This document shows, in pieces, positions 31,521 to 39,982 of a stretch of 64,000 nucleotides of DNA (its first letter is position 1; each line of letters begins with the position of its first letter). Source of the DNA: Lachnospiraceae bacterium. Lineage in GTDB: Bacteria > Bacillota > Clostridia > Lachnospirales > Lachnospiraceae. The notes beneath the pieces were generated by a model. That model saw nothing but the letters and a program-made list of their open reading frames with translations, searched no databases and was not told the origin of the DNA. Where the stretch lies: positions 186,001-250,000 of the forward strand of contig QXWW01000002.1 of assembly GCA_009911185.1 (NCBI GenBank). The letters are read 5' to 3'. Position numbers and translations under genes: made by a program.

Positions 31521-33119
31521 TTAAAATTGCTGATAGATAAAGTCGCTGCTGTTGTATGCAGGTCCGTAAATTCCAAAAATAAGAATCAGGAAAAATGCAG
31601 TCCAATAAATCAGCCATCGAAAAATTATGCCCTGTGCGGCAATACGTTCACGAATTTGAATGTTCTTTTCATGGGCCAAGTCTACCAGTAAAAGTAGAAT
31701 TACCATAAAGAAAGCAACGCAAAAATCTTTTCCATCCAGTCCCAGAGCGAATATCGTCCCATCCACTAACTGCCATGGCATAGGATGCAGAAAAATATTT
31801 TGTATCATTATAAACGCTATGGAGCAGGAAGCCGATTTTGGAAAAAGCCTGCCGATTGTACAGAGAAAGAAAGTTCGCAGCGCCTGAAACAATCTCCAGC
31901 CGTAAGATGCCTCTTTTACGTGGAACACGGAAATCCCTTTTTTATATAAAGGCTGCAATAAGATTCCTGTTGCGATGATAGTGCCGTTCCATATTCCGTA
32001 TACTGCATATTTCCAGTCAGGGCCATGCCAGAAACCAACCAGAAAATATACCAGGAACATGGCAAGAAAAGGGGGAAGACGTTTTCCAATGTAATTTCCG
32101 AAAATTTTTCTTGCCGCTTTGCCCAACGATGCAAACTTCTTTGACAGCGACAGGGGATAGAAGATATAATCCTTCATCCAGCCGCCGAGCGTAATATGCC
32201 ATCTGCGCCAGAAGTCTTCCATGGATTTTGAAAAATAAGGCTGTCTGAAATTTGCTTCCAGATTTATGCCAAAAACCTGTGAAATACCTGTTGCAATATC
32301 CATTCCCGCCGAGAAATCTGCATAAATTTGGAACCCGTAAAAAATTGCCGAGATAAATAAAATCATTCCGCCGTAGTCAGCATAATTCTTAAATACAGTA
32401 TCTACAACGATTCCAATACGGTCTGCCAGGATTAATTTTTTCATAAAACCCCATAAAATTAACTGGCAGCCGGATTTTAATCTGTTAAAGTCAAGGGCAT
32501 GTCCTTCTTTAAATTGTACGGCTAGTCTGTTGTATCTGGCAATGGGTCCTTGAACAATTTGTGGAAAATATGACATGAAAAGAGCAAACTTCAAAAAATT
32601 GCGGTCAGCCGGATATTTCCCCCAGTAGATATCCGCCATATAACCAATCGCCTGTAACGTATAGAAGGATATTCCCAGTGGAATCAGTATATTAAGCTGA
32701 AAATTTTGTATTTTGATTCCTAAAAGTTGAAAGAAAGACGATGAGCTTCCAACAAAAAAATTAGAATATTTAAAAAATAATAATATGCCCAGATCGATGA
32801 TAATACCCAGAATAAGAATCATTTTTTTCTTTCTGGTAACAGAAAACTTATATTTTTTACGTTCACTGGAGTTCATATTTCCAGCATGAAGTTTCAAATA
32901 ATACGCCTTTTTCAGATTCTGCCGTTCTAGAAAAAGTCCGGTCAGCCAGGTTATGGCAGTCATGCCTGCAAGGACGAAAACAAGATAAGTACTGTTTTGC
33001 CAATAAAACAGGTAGCTTGCAATAAGCAGGACAAGCCAGCGGTGTTTTATTGGAACTATAAAATAAACTGCGCAGACTACAGAAAAAAATAGTAAAAAAA
33101 TTGCAGATGTAAAAGCCAT
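31521..33119 (-). CDS. MBOAT family membrane O-acyltransferase
   Basis: A 532-residue polytopic protein of the AlgI/DltB type. It opens MAFTSAIFLLFFSVVCAVYF and contains the family segments SYFPQIVQGPIARYNRL, DIATGISQVFGI, EDFWRRWHITLGGWMKDYIF and the catalytic region LVGFWHGPDWKYAVYGIWNG, where His365 is the expected active-site histidine. These enzymes transfer acyl groups across the membrane for export-side O-acylation. The SGNH partner follows 11 bp downstream. AGGAGG precedes the ATG. It lies divergent to the PP-loop gene across 240 bp. Confidence 0.93.
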   Translation of the reverse strand: MAFTSAIFLLFFSVVCAVYFIVPIKHRWLVLLIASYLFYWQNSTYLVFVLAGMTAITWLTGLFLERQNLKKAYYLKLHAGNMNSSERKKYKFSVTRKKKMILILGIIIDLGILLFFKYSNFFVGSSSSFFQLLGIKIQNFQLNILIPLGISFYTLQAIGYMADIYWGKYPADRNFLKFALFMSYFPQIVQGPIARYNRLAVQFKEGHALDFNRLKSGCQLILWGFMKKLILADRIGIVVDTVFKNYADYGGMILFISAIFYGFQIYADFSAGMDIATGISQVFGINLEANFRQPYFSKSMEDFWRRWHITLGGWMKDYIFYPLSLSKKFASLGKAARKIFGNYIGKRLPPFLAMFLVYFLVGFWHGPDWKYAVYGIWNGTIIATGILLQPLYKKGISVFHVKEASYGWRLFQALRTFFLCTIGRLFPKSASCSIAFIMIQNIFLHPMPWQLVDGTIFALGLDGKDFCVAFFMVILLLLVDLAHEKNIQIRERIAAQGIIFRWLIYWTAFFLILIFGIYGPAYNSSDFIYQQF

Positions 33120-33359
33120 TTTTAGTTCCTCCTATGAAGTAGTATAACGTTGCATTTTTTACCATTATTGATACAATGCGGTATATGTAATTTTTAATAT
33201 TTTAATATTAGTGTGAAATTATGATATAAGTATGAGAATAATGTAAACGAAATATGAAAAGTTTATTTTTTAAAGATAGATTTTGTTATCAAACTTATAT
33301 CACAATTTGAGCTTATTTTGATTCTAAACGACAGAATAAATTTTTTATGGAGGAAACAT

Positions 33360-34373
33360 ATGAATAAGTGCATAAAATGCGGTCTGCCTGCGCATTATCA
33401 GGGGATTACGCTGAATGAAAATCAGGTATGTAATTATTGTGAATTTTATGAAACTCATAAAGAGGTATTTTCCGATTTTGTAACCCTGGAAAGACAATTT
33501 GAAGAAGAAGTGTTTAAGGCAAAGAAAAAAGCGGCGGAAACTGGTGCAAAGTATGATTGCATTACAGGGTTAAGCGGCGGAAAAGACGGCGCATATATCA
33601 CTTATCAGCTTCAGCATAAATATGGTCTGCGGGTGCTGACTTATACACTTGATAATGGATTTTCGACAGAATTTGGAAGGAACAATGTTGAAATTCTTTT
33701 GGATAAACTTGACGTGGAACATATATGGGTGAATGTAAGAGATTCAACGTTACGCCAGTTTTATTCCGCCAGTATGAAACTGATAAAAAATTTCTGTAGT
33801 GTATGCTTTCATTTTTGCCATTATTACAGTCATCTCTTAGCCTCACAGTACGGTATTCCTCTGATTGTAAACGGGCGTACCAGAAGCCAGATTCTGCAGT
33901 CAGCAGATCATGTCAAGGGCATAGAACCGTTCGAAATAGCAAGAAATTTAAAGTCTTTTGAATACCAGATGTTTAAAAGGCTGATAGATAAGCTGGAAAA
34001 TAACAGTTGTATTGATTTTATGCCAGATCATGAGATCACGTCGCTTTCTTACTTTATGTATCATGATATAAGCGATGAAGAAAAAATAAAATTTCTGGAG
34101 AAAAATCTTGGATGGATTAAACCTGAAAGTAATGTTCCACATGCTGACTGTTGGGCGCATCCTGTTGCTGAATATTATAGCATTTTAAAGCATGGCTACC
34201 CTGTCCGTACTGGAGAAATGGCAGAAATGGTGCGAGAAGGAAAAATGAAATTGTCTCAGGCGCAACAGGAGTACAGGCAGGACTGGGATATGTATCAGAC
34301 GCTTGAGCCGGAAATAGAACAGAAATTTATGAGAAGAATTTGTATAAAAAATAAATTAGCAAGCAGTCAGTAA
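33360..34373 (+). CDS. PP-loop ATPase, N-acetyl-sugar amidotransferase-like (WbpG/PseA type)
   Basis: A 337-residue protein. The N-terminal zinc-type motif CIKCGLPAHYQ...VCNYC has two CxxC pairs. The PP-loop LSGGKDGAYI (Ser72-Gly77) adenylates a carbonyl substrate. A later FCSVCFHFCHYY adds a C-x2-C-x3-C set. This layout matches the sugar amidotransferases that make acetamidino groups on surface sugars (WbpG, LegA/PseA-like). No glutaminase partner (HisH-like) is seen nearby. The ATG at 33360 has GGAGG 6 bases before it; a longer TTG start is unlikely. The substrate is inferred only from family and neighbours. Confidence 0.75.
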   Translation: MNKCIKCGLPAHYQGITLNENQVCNYCEFYETHKEVFSDFVTLERQFEEEVFKAKKKAAETGAKYDCITGLSGGKDGAYITYQLQHKYGLRVLTYTLDNGFSTEFGRNNVEILLDKLDVEHIWVNVRDSTLRQFYSASMKLIKNFCSVCFHFCHYYSHLLASQYGIPLIVNGRTRSQILQSADHVKGIEPFEIARNLKSFEYQMFKRLIDKLENNSCIDFMPDHEITSLSYFMYHDISDEEKIKFLEKNLGWIKPESNVPHADCWAHPVAEYYSILKHGYPVRTGEMAEMVREGKMKLSQAQQEYRQDWDMYQTLEPEIEQKFMRRICIKNKLASSQ

Positions 34374-34782
34374 ATACAATAAAATTAACGGCAGATAAAA
34401 GATGTCCTCTGCCTATGGTTCTTTCTTAACTTTGGATATCCTGTCGCTGCCAATATTTTGGATTTTGTATGAATTAGTATGCCATTAAACTGAATTTGGC
34501 AATATGTCCACATCTGTAAAAGAATTTGTTGTATATATGGCGTTTCGGATTATAAAGAAGTTAAGGTTGCTCAACATCAAGCCGATTATAATAATAGAAT
34601 AATAGAAGTTTTTCAGAGTTAATATCTAATTTTGGTGTTTCATCCTGCAAAATGAGATTATTACGATTTAATTCAACGACATCTAAAAAATAAAGATTTT
34701 AAATGATAACTAAAGAATGGTTAGAGTTTGTTTATCAGATTTTAACTATTCTTTGATTTATATTATTTTAGGAGGAAGGCAA
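34374..34782. other. intergenic stretch with a decayed gene fragment
   Basis: Plus-strand reading around 34550-34705 gives YKEVKVAQHQADYNNRII and then, in another frame, DYYDLIQRHLKNKDFK after a stop, which looks like the tail of a protein broken by a nonsense change and a frameshift. No intact gene is present. Confidence 0.45.
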
Positions 34783-34836
34783 ATGCAAATCATTTCTCTC
34801 ATACCTTTCGACGATTTGCCGCTGAACCGGGGGTGA
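34783..34836 (+). CDS. possible 17-residue peptide with strong ribosome site
   Basis: An ATG 7-8 bases after an excellent GGAGGAAGG opens a 17-codon frame (MQIISLIPFDDLPLNRG) that stops 34 bases before the lipoprotein-like gene at 34871. It could be a leader peptide, a truncated protein start, or a small protein. There is no homology I can name. Confidence 0.35.
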   Translation: MQIISLIPFDDLPLNRG

Positions 34837-34870
34837 GGGAGTGTTACCTTGTGAAAGGGGGAATAATAGC

Positions 34871-36217
34871 ATGAACAGGAAAATATTTGTCACAGGATTA
34901 TTTTTGATATTGTTTGCTTTTGTCTCGGTTGGGTGGTACTATTTCAATAATAACAATAATAACGACAATAATGAAGACAGAACTGTTAGAGAACCTTTAC
35001 TAGGAAAGACGCCCCATTCCTCTCTATGTACATTTGGAGAAGATTTTGTACTTTACAAAGAAAACGTATTAAAAAATGGTGAGAAAGTTTTTAGTGGATT
35101 GTATCGATGCAATCTAAATGATAACAAGGATTCCAGTACGAACCCACAACTTCTGTCGGATTCATTTTTTGCTTGCGCCAATATCTATCGCGATAAAGTT
35201 ATTTTTATAAATGATGAATATAAAATACAACAAATGGATATGGAAAATAGCAAGAGTAAAATCCTATATGATAATAATGGTAAAGCGATTATGGATGCAC
35301 TAATTATGGATGATTGTTTATATTTTATTGCAGAATGTGATGAGAATGTTTGTAATTTGCTGGCGCTAAATTTAACAAATAATATTCAAAAGCAAATTAT
35401 AGAAAATATCAATCCACATTATTTGTATCATTATGGTGAAGGCATAGCTGTTATAACCAAAGATAATAAATTTTTAGTAAAATGCAGTTTTGATGATGGT
35501 GTAAAAGAAAAGTATTCAGCTCCCGAAAATGAAATACAGGGATTTTTTGATGACGGTACTATACTTTTGGTTCAAAATCATGATACGATATATCAGTTAG
35601 AGGATTTTTATGCAGACAAAAAGACAGTATTATTGCGAAAAGAAAACATTTACCGAACAATCATGCATACAGATGAATTGCTAGTATGTACACTGGATGA
35701 TTCTGGATTAATGGAAGTTTACATATACGATTTTGCCAGCAAAAAAACAGCTAAAATTGCTAATACGAATTTTACGCCGCTTGATTTTAATAAAGAATAT
35801 ATAATTTGTGGTGATGTTGAAATTGGAATGCCGAAACTTATTAACCGAAGAACAGGAGAGTTTGAAAATATTGTGATAAATAGTGCTAATGAAGAGCACG
35901 ACGATGAAAAAAAAGATTTTTCATTAGGAACTATCGGGGAAGGAGACTATAAAAACGCTATTTCTGATGATGAATTAAATGATTTGCTTAAAATAATAAG
36001 CGAATATTATCAAAATAAATTGTCATGGGGAGTTGTGGATTATCGTATAGCTGATAATGACCATTCTCTCTATCAACTATATAAGGACTATGAATTGGGA
36101 AATATTATTGTATTTGAGGTTCACACAACCAACAATCCTAGTGGTTTATATAGAGATATTGCGCTTGGAAGGAAAAAGAATAATAAAAAATGGAAGGTGC
36201 TAAATGAGGGGATTTAG
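34871..36217 (+). CDS. membrane-anchored beta-propeller-like protein (DUF5050-like), unknown function
   Basis: A 448-residue protein with an N-terminal signal anchor (about residues 4-22), an asparagine-rich low-complexity linker right after it (FNNNNNNDNNED), then repeated short beta-rich units such as SDSFFACANIYRDKVIFIND and DALIMDDCLYFIAECDEN that suggest a propeller of the DUF5050/WD40-like sort. A C-terminal charged domain ends the protein. GAAAGGGGG precedes the ATG at 34871; a GTG 30 bases upstream is less likely. AT-rich composition sets it apart from the neighbouring 38-44 kb genes. No function is assigned. Confidence 0.65.
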   Translation: MNRKIFVTGLFLILFAFVSVGWYYFNNNNNNDNNEDRTVREPLLGKTPHSSLCTFGEDFVLYKENVLKNGEKVFSGLYRCNLNDNKDSSTNPQLLSDSFFACANIYRDKVIFINDEYKIQQMDMENSKSKILYDNNGKAIMDALIMDDCLYFIAECDENVCNLLALNLTNNIQKQIIENINPHYLYHYGEGIAVITKDNKFLVKCSFDDGVKEKYSAPENEIQGFFDDGTILLVQNHDTIYQLEDFYADKKTVLLRKENIYRTIMHTDELLVCTLDDSGLMEVYIYDFASKKTAKIANTNFTPLDFNKEYIICGDVEIGMPKLINRRTGEFENIVINSANEEHDDEKKDFSLGTIGEGDYKNAISDDELNDLLKIISEYYQNKLSWGVVDYRIADNDHSLYQLYKDYELGNIIVFEVHTTNNPSGLYRDIALGRKKNNKKWKVLNEGI

Positions 36218-36487
36218 TTTAGTGGGAAAGAAACGCATCTTACTATAACAGAAAAACCAATAAGCAAAGAGGCAGCAGAAAGCTGCCAGACATGACCGGC
36301 TATGATAAACCATGGTTATCTTGGTACAGATAGATTGAGGGTGCCGTAAATCGTCAAATGAGACGATTGAGCGGCACCTTTGCTCTGAATAATGAAAAAA
36401 CTGGAAGTAATCATTTGACTGCGGGGTTTTCTCTGTTTTTTGTATACAGTTTGTTCAGATTATATCTCATATAAAGCAAAAGAATCT
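36218..36487. other. intergenic, two hairpins
   Basis: A hairpin GGCAGC/GCTGCC lies at 36271-36287, and a larger hairpin is listed separately at 36340-36378. No gene is seen. Confidence 0.5.
36340..36378 (+). terminator. hairpin, probable terminator of the propeller-like gene
   Basis: A nested stem GGTGCCG / CGGCACC enclosing AATCGTC / GACGATT lies about 120 bases past the stop. The T tract after it (TTTG) is weak, so it may be a structural or bidirectional element. Confidence 0.45.
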
Positions 36488-36512
36488 CTGGTACAGCGAA
36501 AATTAAGTAACC
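36488..36512. repeat. solo terminal repeat of the MITE-like family, copy D
   Basis: CTGGTACAGCGAAAATTAAG at 36488 matches the terminal repeat of copies A, B and C, but no inverted partner is seen before the ATPase gene end at 36538. It is a truncated or diverged copy. Confidence 0.5.
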
Positions 36513-36537
36513 TAATTTCAATTATGAAACTTATCAA

Positions 36538-38238
36538 TTAGAGTTTTAATCCCCGGTACCGGTTCAGACAGGCGTATATCTCTTGTTTTCGCGGTAATGC
36601 GAAGCCTCCTGCTATATAGCTGCCGTCGCAGACAGCGGAAATCCCTTTTTTTTCTAAAAGTTTCCAAAGTTCTTTTGCGGTATCATCAAGCGTTCGTGTT
36701 CCGTCAAACAGCCGCAGTTGCGCGTATTTGACCAGTTGTCCCAAAGAAGCAAGCTGTTCGGAATCTGCAAGTTGTTCTACATATCTTAGGTCAATGGTAT
36801 CATGGTTGATGATAACAGAATCTTTTCCCTGAATTTTAATTTTGATCCTGTCATTTTTGCGAAATGCAGCATCGGGTCTTACGGGTCTTAAAACAGAAGG
36901 TTTGGAGCTGGGAGCGGCAGGTTCTTCCGGCAAAGGAAATGCATTTGCTTCTTTTTTGGCAGATTCCGTTATATCTCTCGGAAGGTAGTGATCCATTTGA
37001 ATAATACGGTCTGCCTTGTGAAAATAAGAACCTGAGCTGCCCGCAACCAGGATGGTGGAGATTCCATAAGTGGAAAAAAGCTCTTCCACGCGGTCAATAA
37101 AAGGAGTAATTGGTTCTGAATCGCGATTTACCACCCGTTGCATCAGCTCGTCCCGAATCATAAAATTGGTGGCGCTGGTATCTTCGTCAATAAGCAGAAG
37201 ACTGCTTCCGGATTCTATCGCTTCTATTACGTTTGCTGCCTGGGAAGTGCTGCCGCTGGCGTCCTCTGTACAGAAATGCACGGTGTCTTTCTGGTTTGGA
37301 AGATTGTTGATAAACATGGAGATATCTACTTGTTTAATGCTTCTTCCATCTTCCGCACGAATTTTCATGGCAGAGTTGTCTGTGATAACATACTCCCTGC
37401 CGTCCCCTGCAATATGATTATAAACTCCAAGTTCTAAAGCTTTTAGCAGGGTAGATTTTCCATGATAGCCTCCGCCTACTACTAAGGTGATGCCTCTGGC
37501 AATACCCATTCCGGTAATTGTTCCATGATTCGGAAGATTTAAAGTAATTTCCATAGATTTTGGAGAGGAAAAGGGCACGGCATTTTTCATAGGACGATCG
37601 GATACACCGGATTCTCTGGGGAGTATAGAACCGTTGGCAACAAAAGCGGCAAGTTTTAAACGTAAAAGTTCCTGTCGGATAAATTGCTGGTCTTCTGCAA
37701 GCTCCTTATTTTTTTGGACTGATTTTGCATCCAGGGAACGGTAGTATAAGGATTTTTTTACACAGCCGGGAAGAAATTCAAATAATATTTTACATAGTTC
37801 TCTGGCGTTTATGGTTCGTCCATTTGCAGGAAATCCAATTTCCATGCGGAGAAATACGGAACCGTTTTCGTCGATTTCGCACGCAGTACGTTCTAATATT
37901 TCCTGTCCGCAGCGGCTGACAGAGAGAAGTCCGCTCTTTCCCGAACCTTTTGCCTTGAAGGTGAATGATTGTACTTGTCTGGAAAATTGTCGTATCAGAT
38001 AGTCCTGCAGAGCAATCCGTTTGTGTTTGCAGTCATAAAGTTCGGTGGAAAAACCTGCAAGTCTGCCCGGAACATGAATACTGACTTTGGAAGGGGATGC
38101 AAAAGGATCTCCCTGCACATGGTCGATGGATAAAACATAGCCTTCAAACTGCCAGGAACCTCTGGTATCTTTATAGGCTGGATAGCCTTTATGGTCTATG
38201 CGGTTTAATAATTCGCGTAAATCTGCAGATGATTTCAT
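36538..38238 (-). CDS. ABC-class predicted ATPase (COG3044 family)
   Basis: A 566-residue soluble protein. N-terminal part: SADLRELLNRIDHKGYPAY and GSWQFEGYVLSIDHVQGDPF. Central P-loop: VVGGGYHGKSTLLKALELG with Lys261. ABC-like signature and Walker B: LLLIDEDTSATNFMIRD. C-terminal segment: AGGFALPRKQEIYACLNR. This is the COG3044 'predicted ATPase of the ABC class', sometimes wrongly called isopentenyl-diphosphate isomerase; related MRB1590 binds RNA. The ATG at 38238 follows GAGGAGG by 7 bases, whereas a much longer upstream extension lacks family similarity. It lies divergent to the PurF paralogue. Confidence 0.85.
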   Translation of the reverse strand: MKSSADLRELLNRIDHKGYPAYKDTRGSWQFEGYVLSIDHVQGDPFASPSKVSIHVPGRLAGFSTELYDCKHKRIALQDYLIRQFSRQVQSFTFKAKGSGKSGLLSVSRCGQEILERTACEIDENGSVFLRMEIGFPANGRTINARELCKILFEFLPGCVKKSLYYRSLDAKSVQKNKELAEDQQFIRQELLRLKLAAFVANGSILPRESGVSDRPMKNAVPFSSPKSMEITLNLPNHGTITGMGIARGITLVVGGGYHGKSTLLKALELGVYNHIAGDGREYVITDNSAMKIRAEDGRSIKQVDISMFINNLPNQKDTVHFCTEDASGSTSQAANVIEAIESGSSLLLIDEDTSATNFMIRDELMQRVVNRDSEPITPFIDRVEELFSTYGISTILVAGSSGSYFHKADRIIQMDHYLPRDITESAKKEANAFPLPEEPAAPSSKPSVLRPVRPDAAFRKNDRIKIKIQGKDSVIINHDTIDLRYVEQLADSEQLASLGQLVKYAQLRLFDGTRTLDDTAKELWKLLEKKGISAVCDGSYIAGGFALPRKQEIYACLNRYRGLKL

Positions 38239-38326
38239 GTCATTCCTCCTCAAAATTAATATAAGCTTATCATTATTATATTTTTTAAGTTTGTTCCTGT
38301 CAAATCCTGATGTAGAATAAAACTGC

Positions 38327-38354
38327 TTGAAAAAGTTTTTACATTTGATATAAT
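38327..38354 (+). promoter_or_regulatory. promoter of the PurF-like gene
   Basis: TTGAAA, 16 bases, TATAAT, about 55 bases before the ATG at 38410. Confidence 0.65.
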
Positions 38355-38409
38355 TACAGAAGAAATCAGAAATAATTGACATACACCAAGAAAGAAATGA
38401 GGTAAACCT

Positions 38410-39816
38410 ATGGGAGGATTTTTTGGAGCGGCGTCTGCGCAGGACTGTGTATTTGATTTATTTTTTGGTATTGATTACCATTCTCATTTAGGTACAAAAC
38501 GCGGAGGAATGGTAGTATACGGGGAAGACGGATTTAACCGTGCGATCCATAATATTGAAAATGCGCCTTTTCGTACAAAGTTTGATAAAGATATACAGAA
38601 AATGTCAGGGAGAATGGGTATTGGCTGTATATCGGATTATGAACCGCAGCCGCTTTTGGTGCGTTCCCATCATGGTACCTATGCGATTACAACGGTAAGT
38701 AAAATTAATAATATGCAGGAGCTTACGAAAATGCTGTTTGAGCAGGGTCATTCCCATTTCCTGGAAATGAGCGGAGGAGATATCAACGCCACAGAAATGA
38801 TTGCCTGTCTGATAAATCAAAAAGATAATCTCATCAAAGGAATCCGTTATGCACTGGAATCTGTGGAGGGTTCTGTTTCTATTCTTTTGATGAATGAAAA
38901 GGGAATTTATGCAGCAAGAGATAAATTTGGCCGTACTCCGGTTGTAATTGGCAAAAAAGAAGATGCTTTTTGTATTTCATTTGAAAATTTTGCATACCGG
39001 AATCTTGGATATAAAGATTATAAAGAATTGAAACCAGGAGAAATCGTTGTCGTAACGGACAAGGAGTGCAGGACGTTATCGGCTCCTGGAAAAGATATGA
39101 AGATTTGTACCTTTTTATGGGTTTATTACGGATATCCAGCAAGTTCATATGAAGGGACAAGCGTGGAGCAAATGCGTTACGAATGTGGCAGGAGGATGGC
39201 AAAGCGTGATCATGTAAATCCTGACATCGTTGCGGGGATACCAGATTCGGGAACGGCTCATGCGATCGGTTATGCGAATGAATCCGGGATACCATTTTCC
39301 AGGCCATTTATCAAATATACGCCTACATGGCCCCGCTCTTTTATGCCTACGATACAAAGTCAAAGGGATTTGATTGCAAAGATGAAGCTTCTTGCCGTGG
39401 AGGAGCTGATTCACGGTAAGAGCCTTCTGCTCATCGATGATTCTATTGTGAGAGGGACGCAGCTTCGGGAAACTACAGAATTTTTGTATGAGAGCGGCGC
39501 CAAAGAAGTACATATACGTCCGGCCTGTCCTCCCCTGCTGTACGGATGTAAATATCTCAACTTTTCACGTTCTTCCTCAGAGATGGATTTGATTACCAGA
39601 AGAGTAATTGACCGTTTAGAGGGTGGAGTTGTCACAGACGAAGTATTACGGCAATATACCGACCCCGAATCGCCAAAATATGAACAGATGGTGGAGGAAA
39701 TCCGTAAAGAGCTTAACTTTACTTCTTTAAGGTTTAACCGTTTGGACGATATGCTGGATTCTGTGGGAATTGAAAAGCGTAATCTATGTACTTACTGCTG
39801 GAATGGGAAAGAATAA
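38410..39816 (+). CDS. amidophosphoribosyltransferase (PurF) paralogue lacking the glutaminase cysteine
   Basis: A 468-residue PurF-like protein. Canonical PurF begins with a nucleophilic Cys (C-G-x-x-G after Met removal); here the start is MGGFFGAASAQD, so Cys is Gly, and the HRGQ-type and GHxRYST motifs are also missing. The phosphoribosyltransferase part keeps the PRPP loop LLLIDDSIVRGTQ (about 339-351). Cysteines at 233, 380, 460 and 463 (the last two CTYC) align by eye with the four Fe-S ligands of Bacillus PurF. It likely uses ammonia or has a non-purine or regulatory role. GAGGTAAAC precedes the ATG. Confidence 0.88.
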   Translation: MGGFFGAASAQDCVFDLFFGIDYHSHLGTKRGGMVVYGEDGFNRAIHNIENAPFRTKFDKDIQKMSGRMGIGCISDYEPQPLLVRSHHGTYAITTVSKINNMQELTKMLFEQGHSHFLEMSGGDINATEMIACLINQKDNLIKGIRYALESVEGSVSILLMNEKGIYAARDKFGRTPVVIGKKEDAFCISFENFAYRNLGYKDYKELKPGEIVVVTDKECRTLSAPGKDMKICTFLWVYYGYPASSYEGTSVEQMRYECGRRMAKRDHVNPDIVAGIPDSGTAHAIGYANESGIPFSRPFIKYTPTWPRSFMPTIQSQRDLIAKMKLLAVEELIHGKSLLLIDDSIVRGTQLRETTEFLYESGAKEVHIRPACPPLLYGCKYLNFSRSSSEMDLITRRVIDRLEGGVVTDEVLRQYTDPESPKYEQMVEEIRKELNFTSLRFNRLDDMLDSVGIEKRNLCTYCWNGKE

Positions 39817-39819
39817 AAG

Positions 39820-39861
39820 AAAAAGACAGAATGCTTCTTTCAAAGAGGTTTCTGTCTTTTT
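39820..39861 (+). terminator. intrinsic terminator after the PurF-like gene
   Basis: A 12-bp stem AAAAAGACAGAA / TTCTGTCTTTTT with an 18-base loop, ending in T-rich DNA, just past the stop. Confidence 0.85.
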
Positions 39862-39982
39862 ATTCTATAGAAAAAATATTGCTTTTTTTGTATGAATAAT
39901 ACATAATAATATTGTACTATTTTTACAATAGCGCATATTCTCTCCATTTTACAGAGAGCAGATTACAGATATGGAGGAACAG

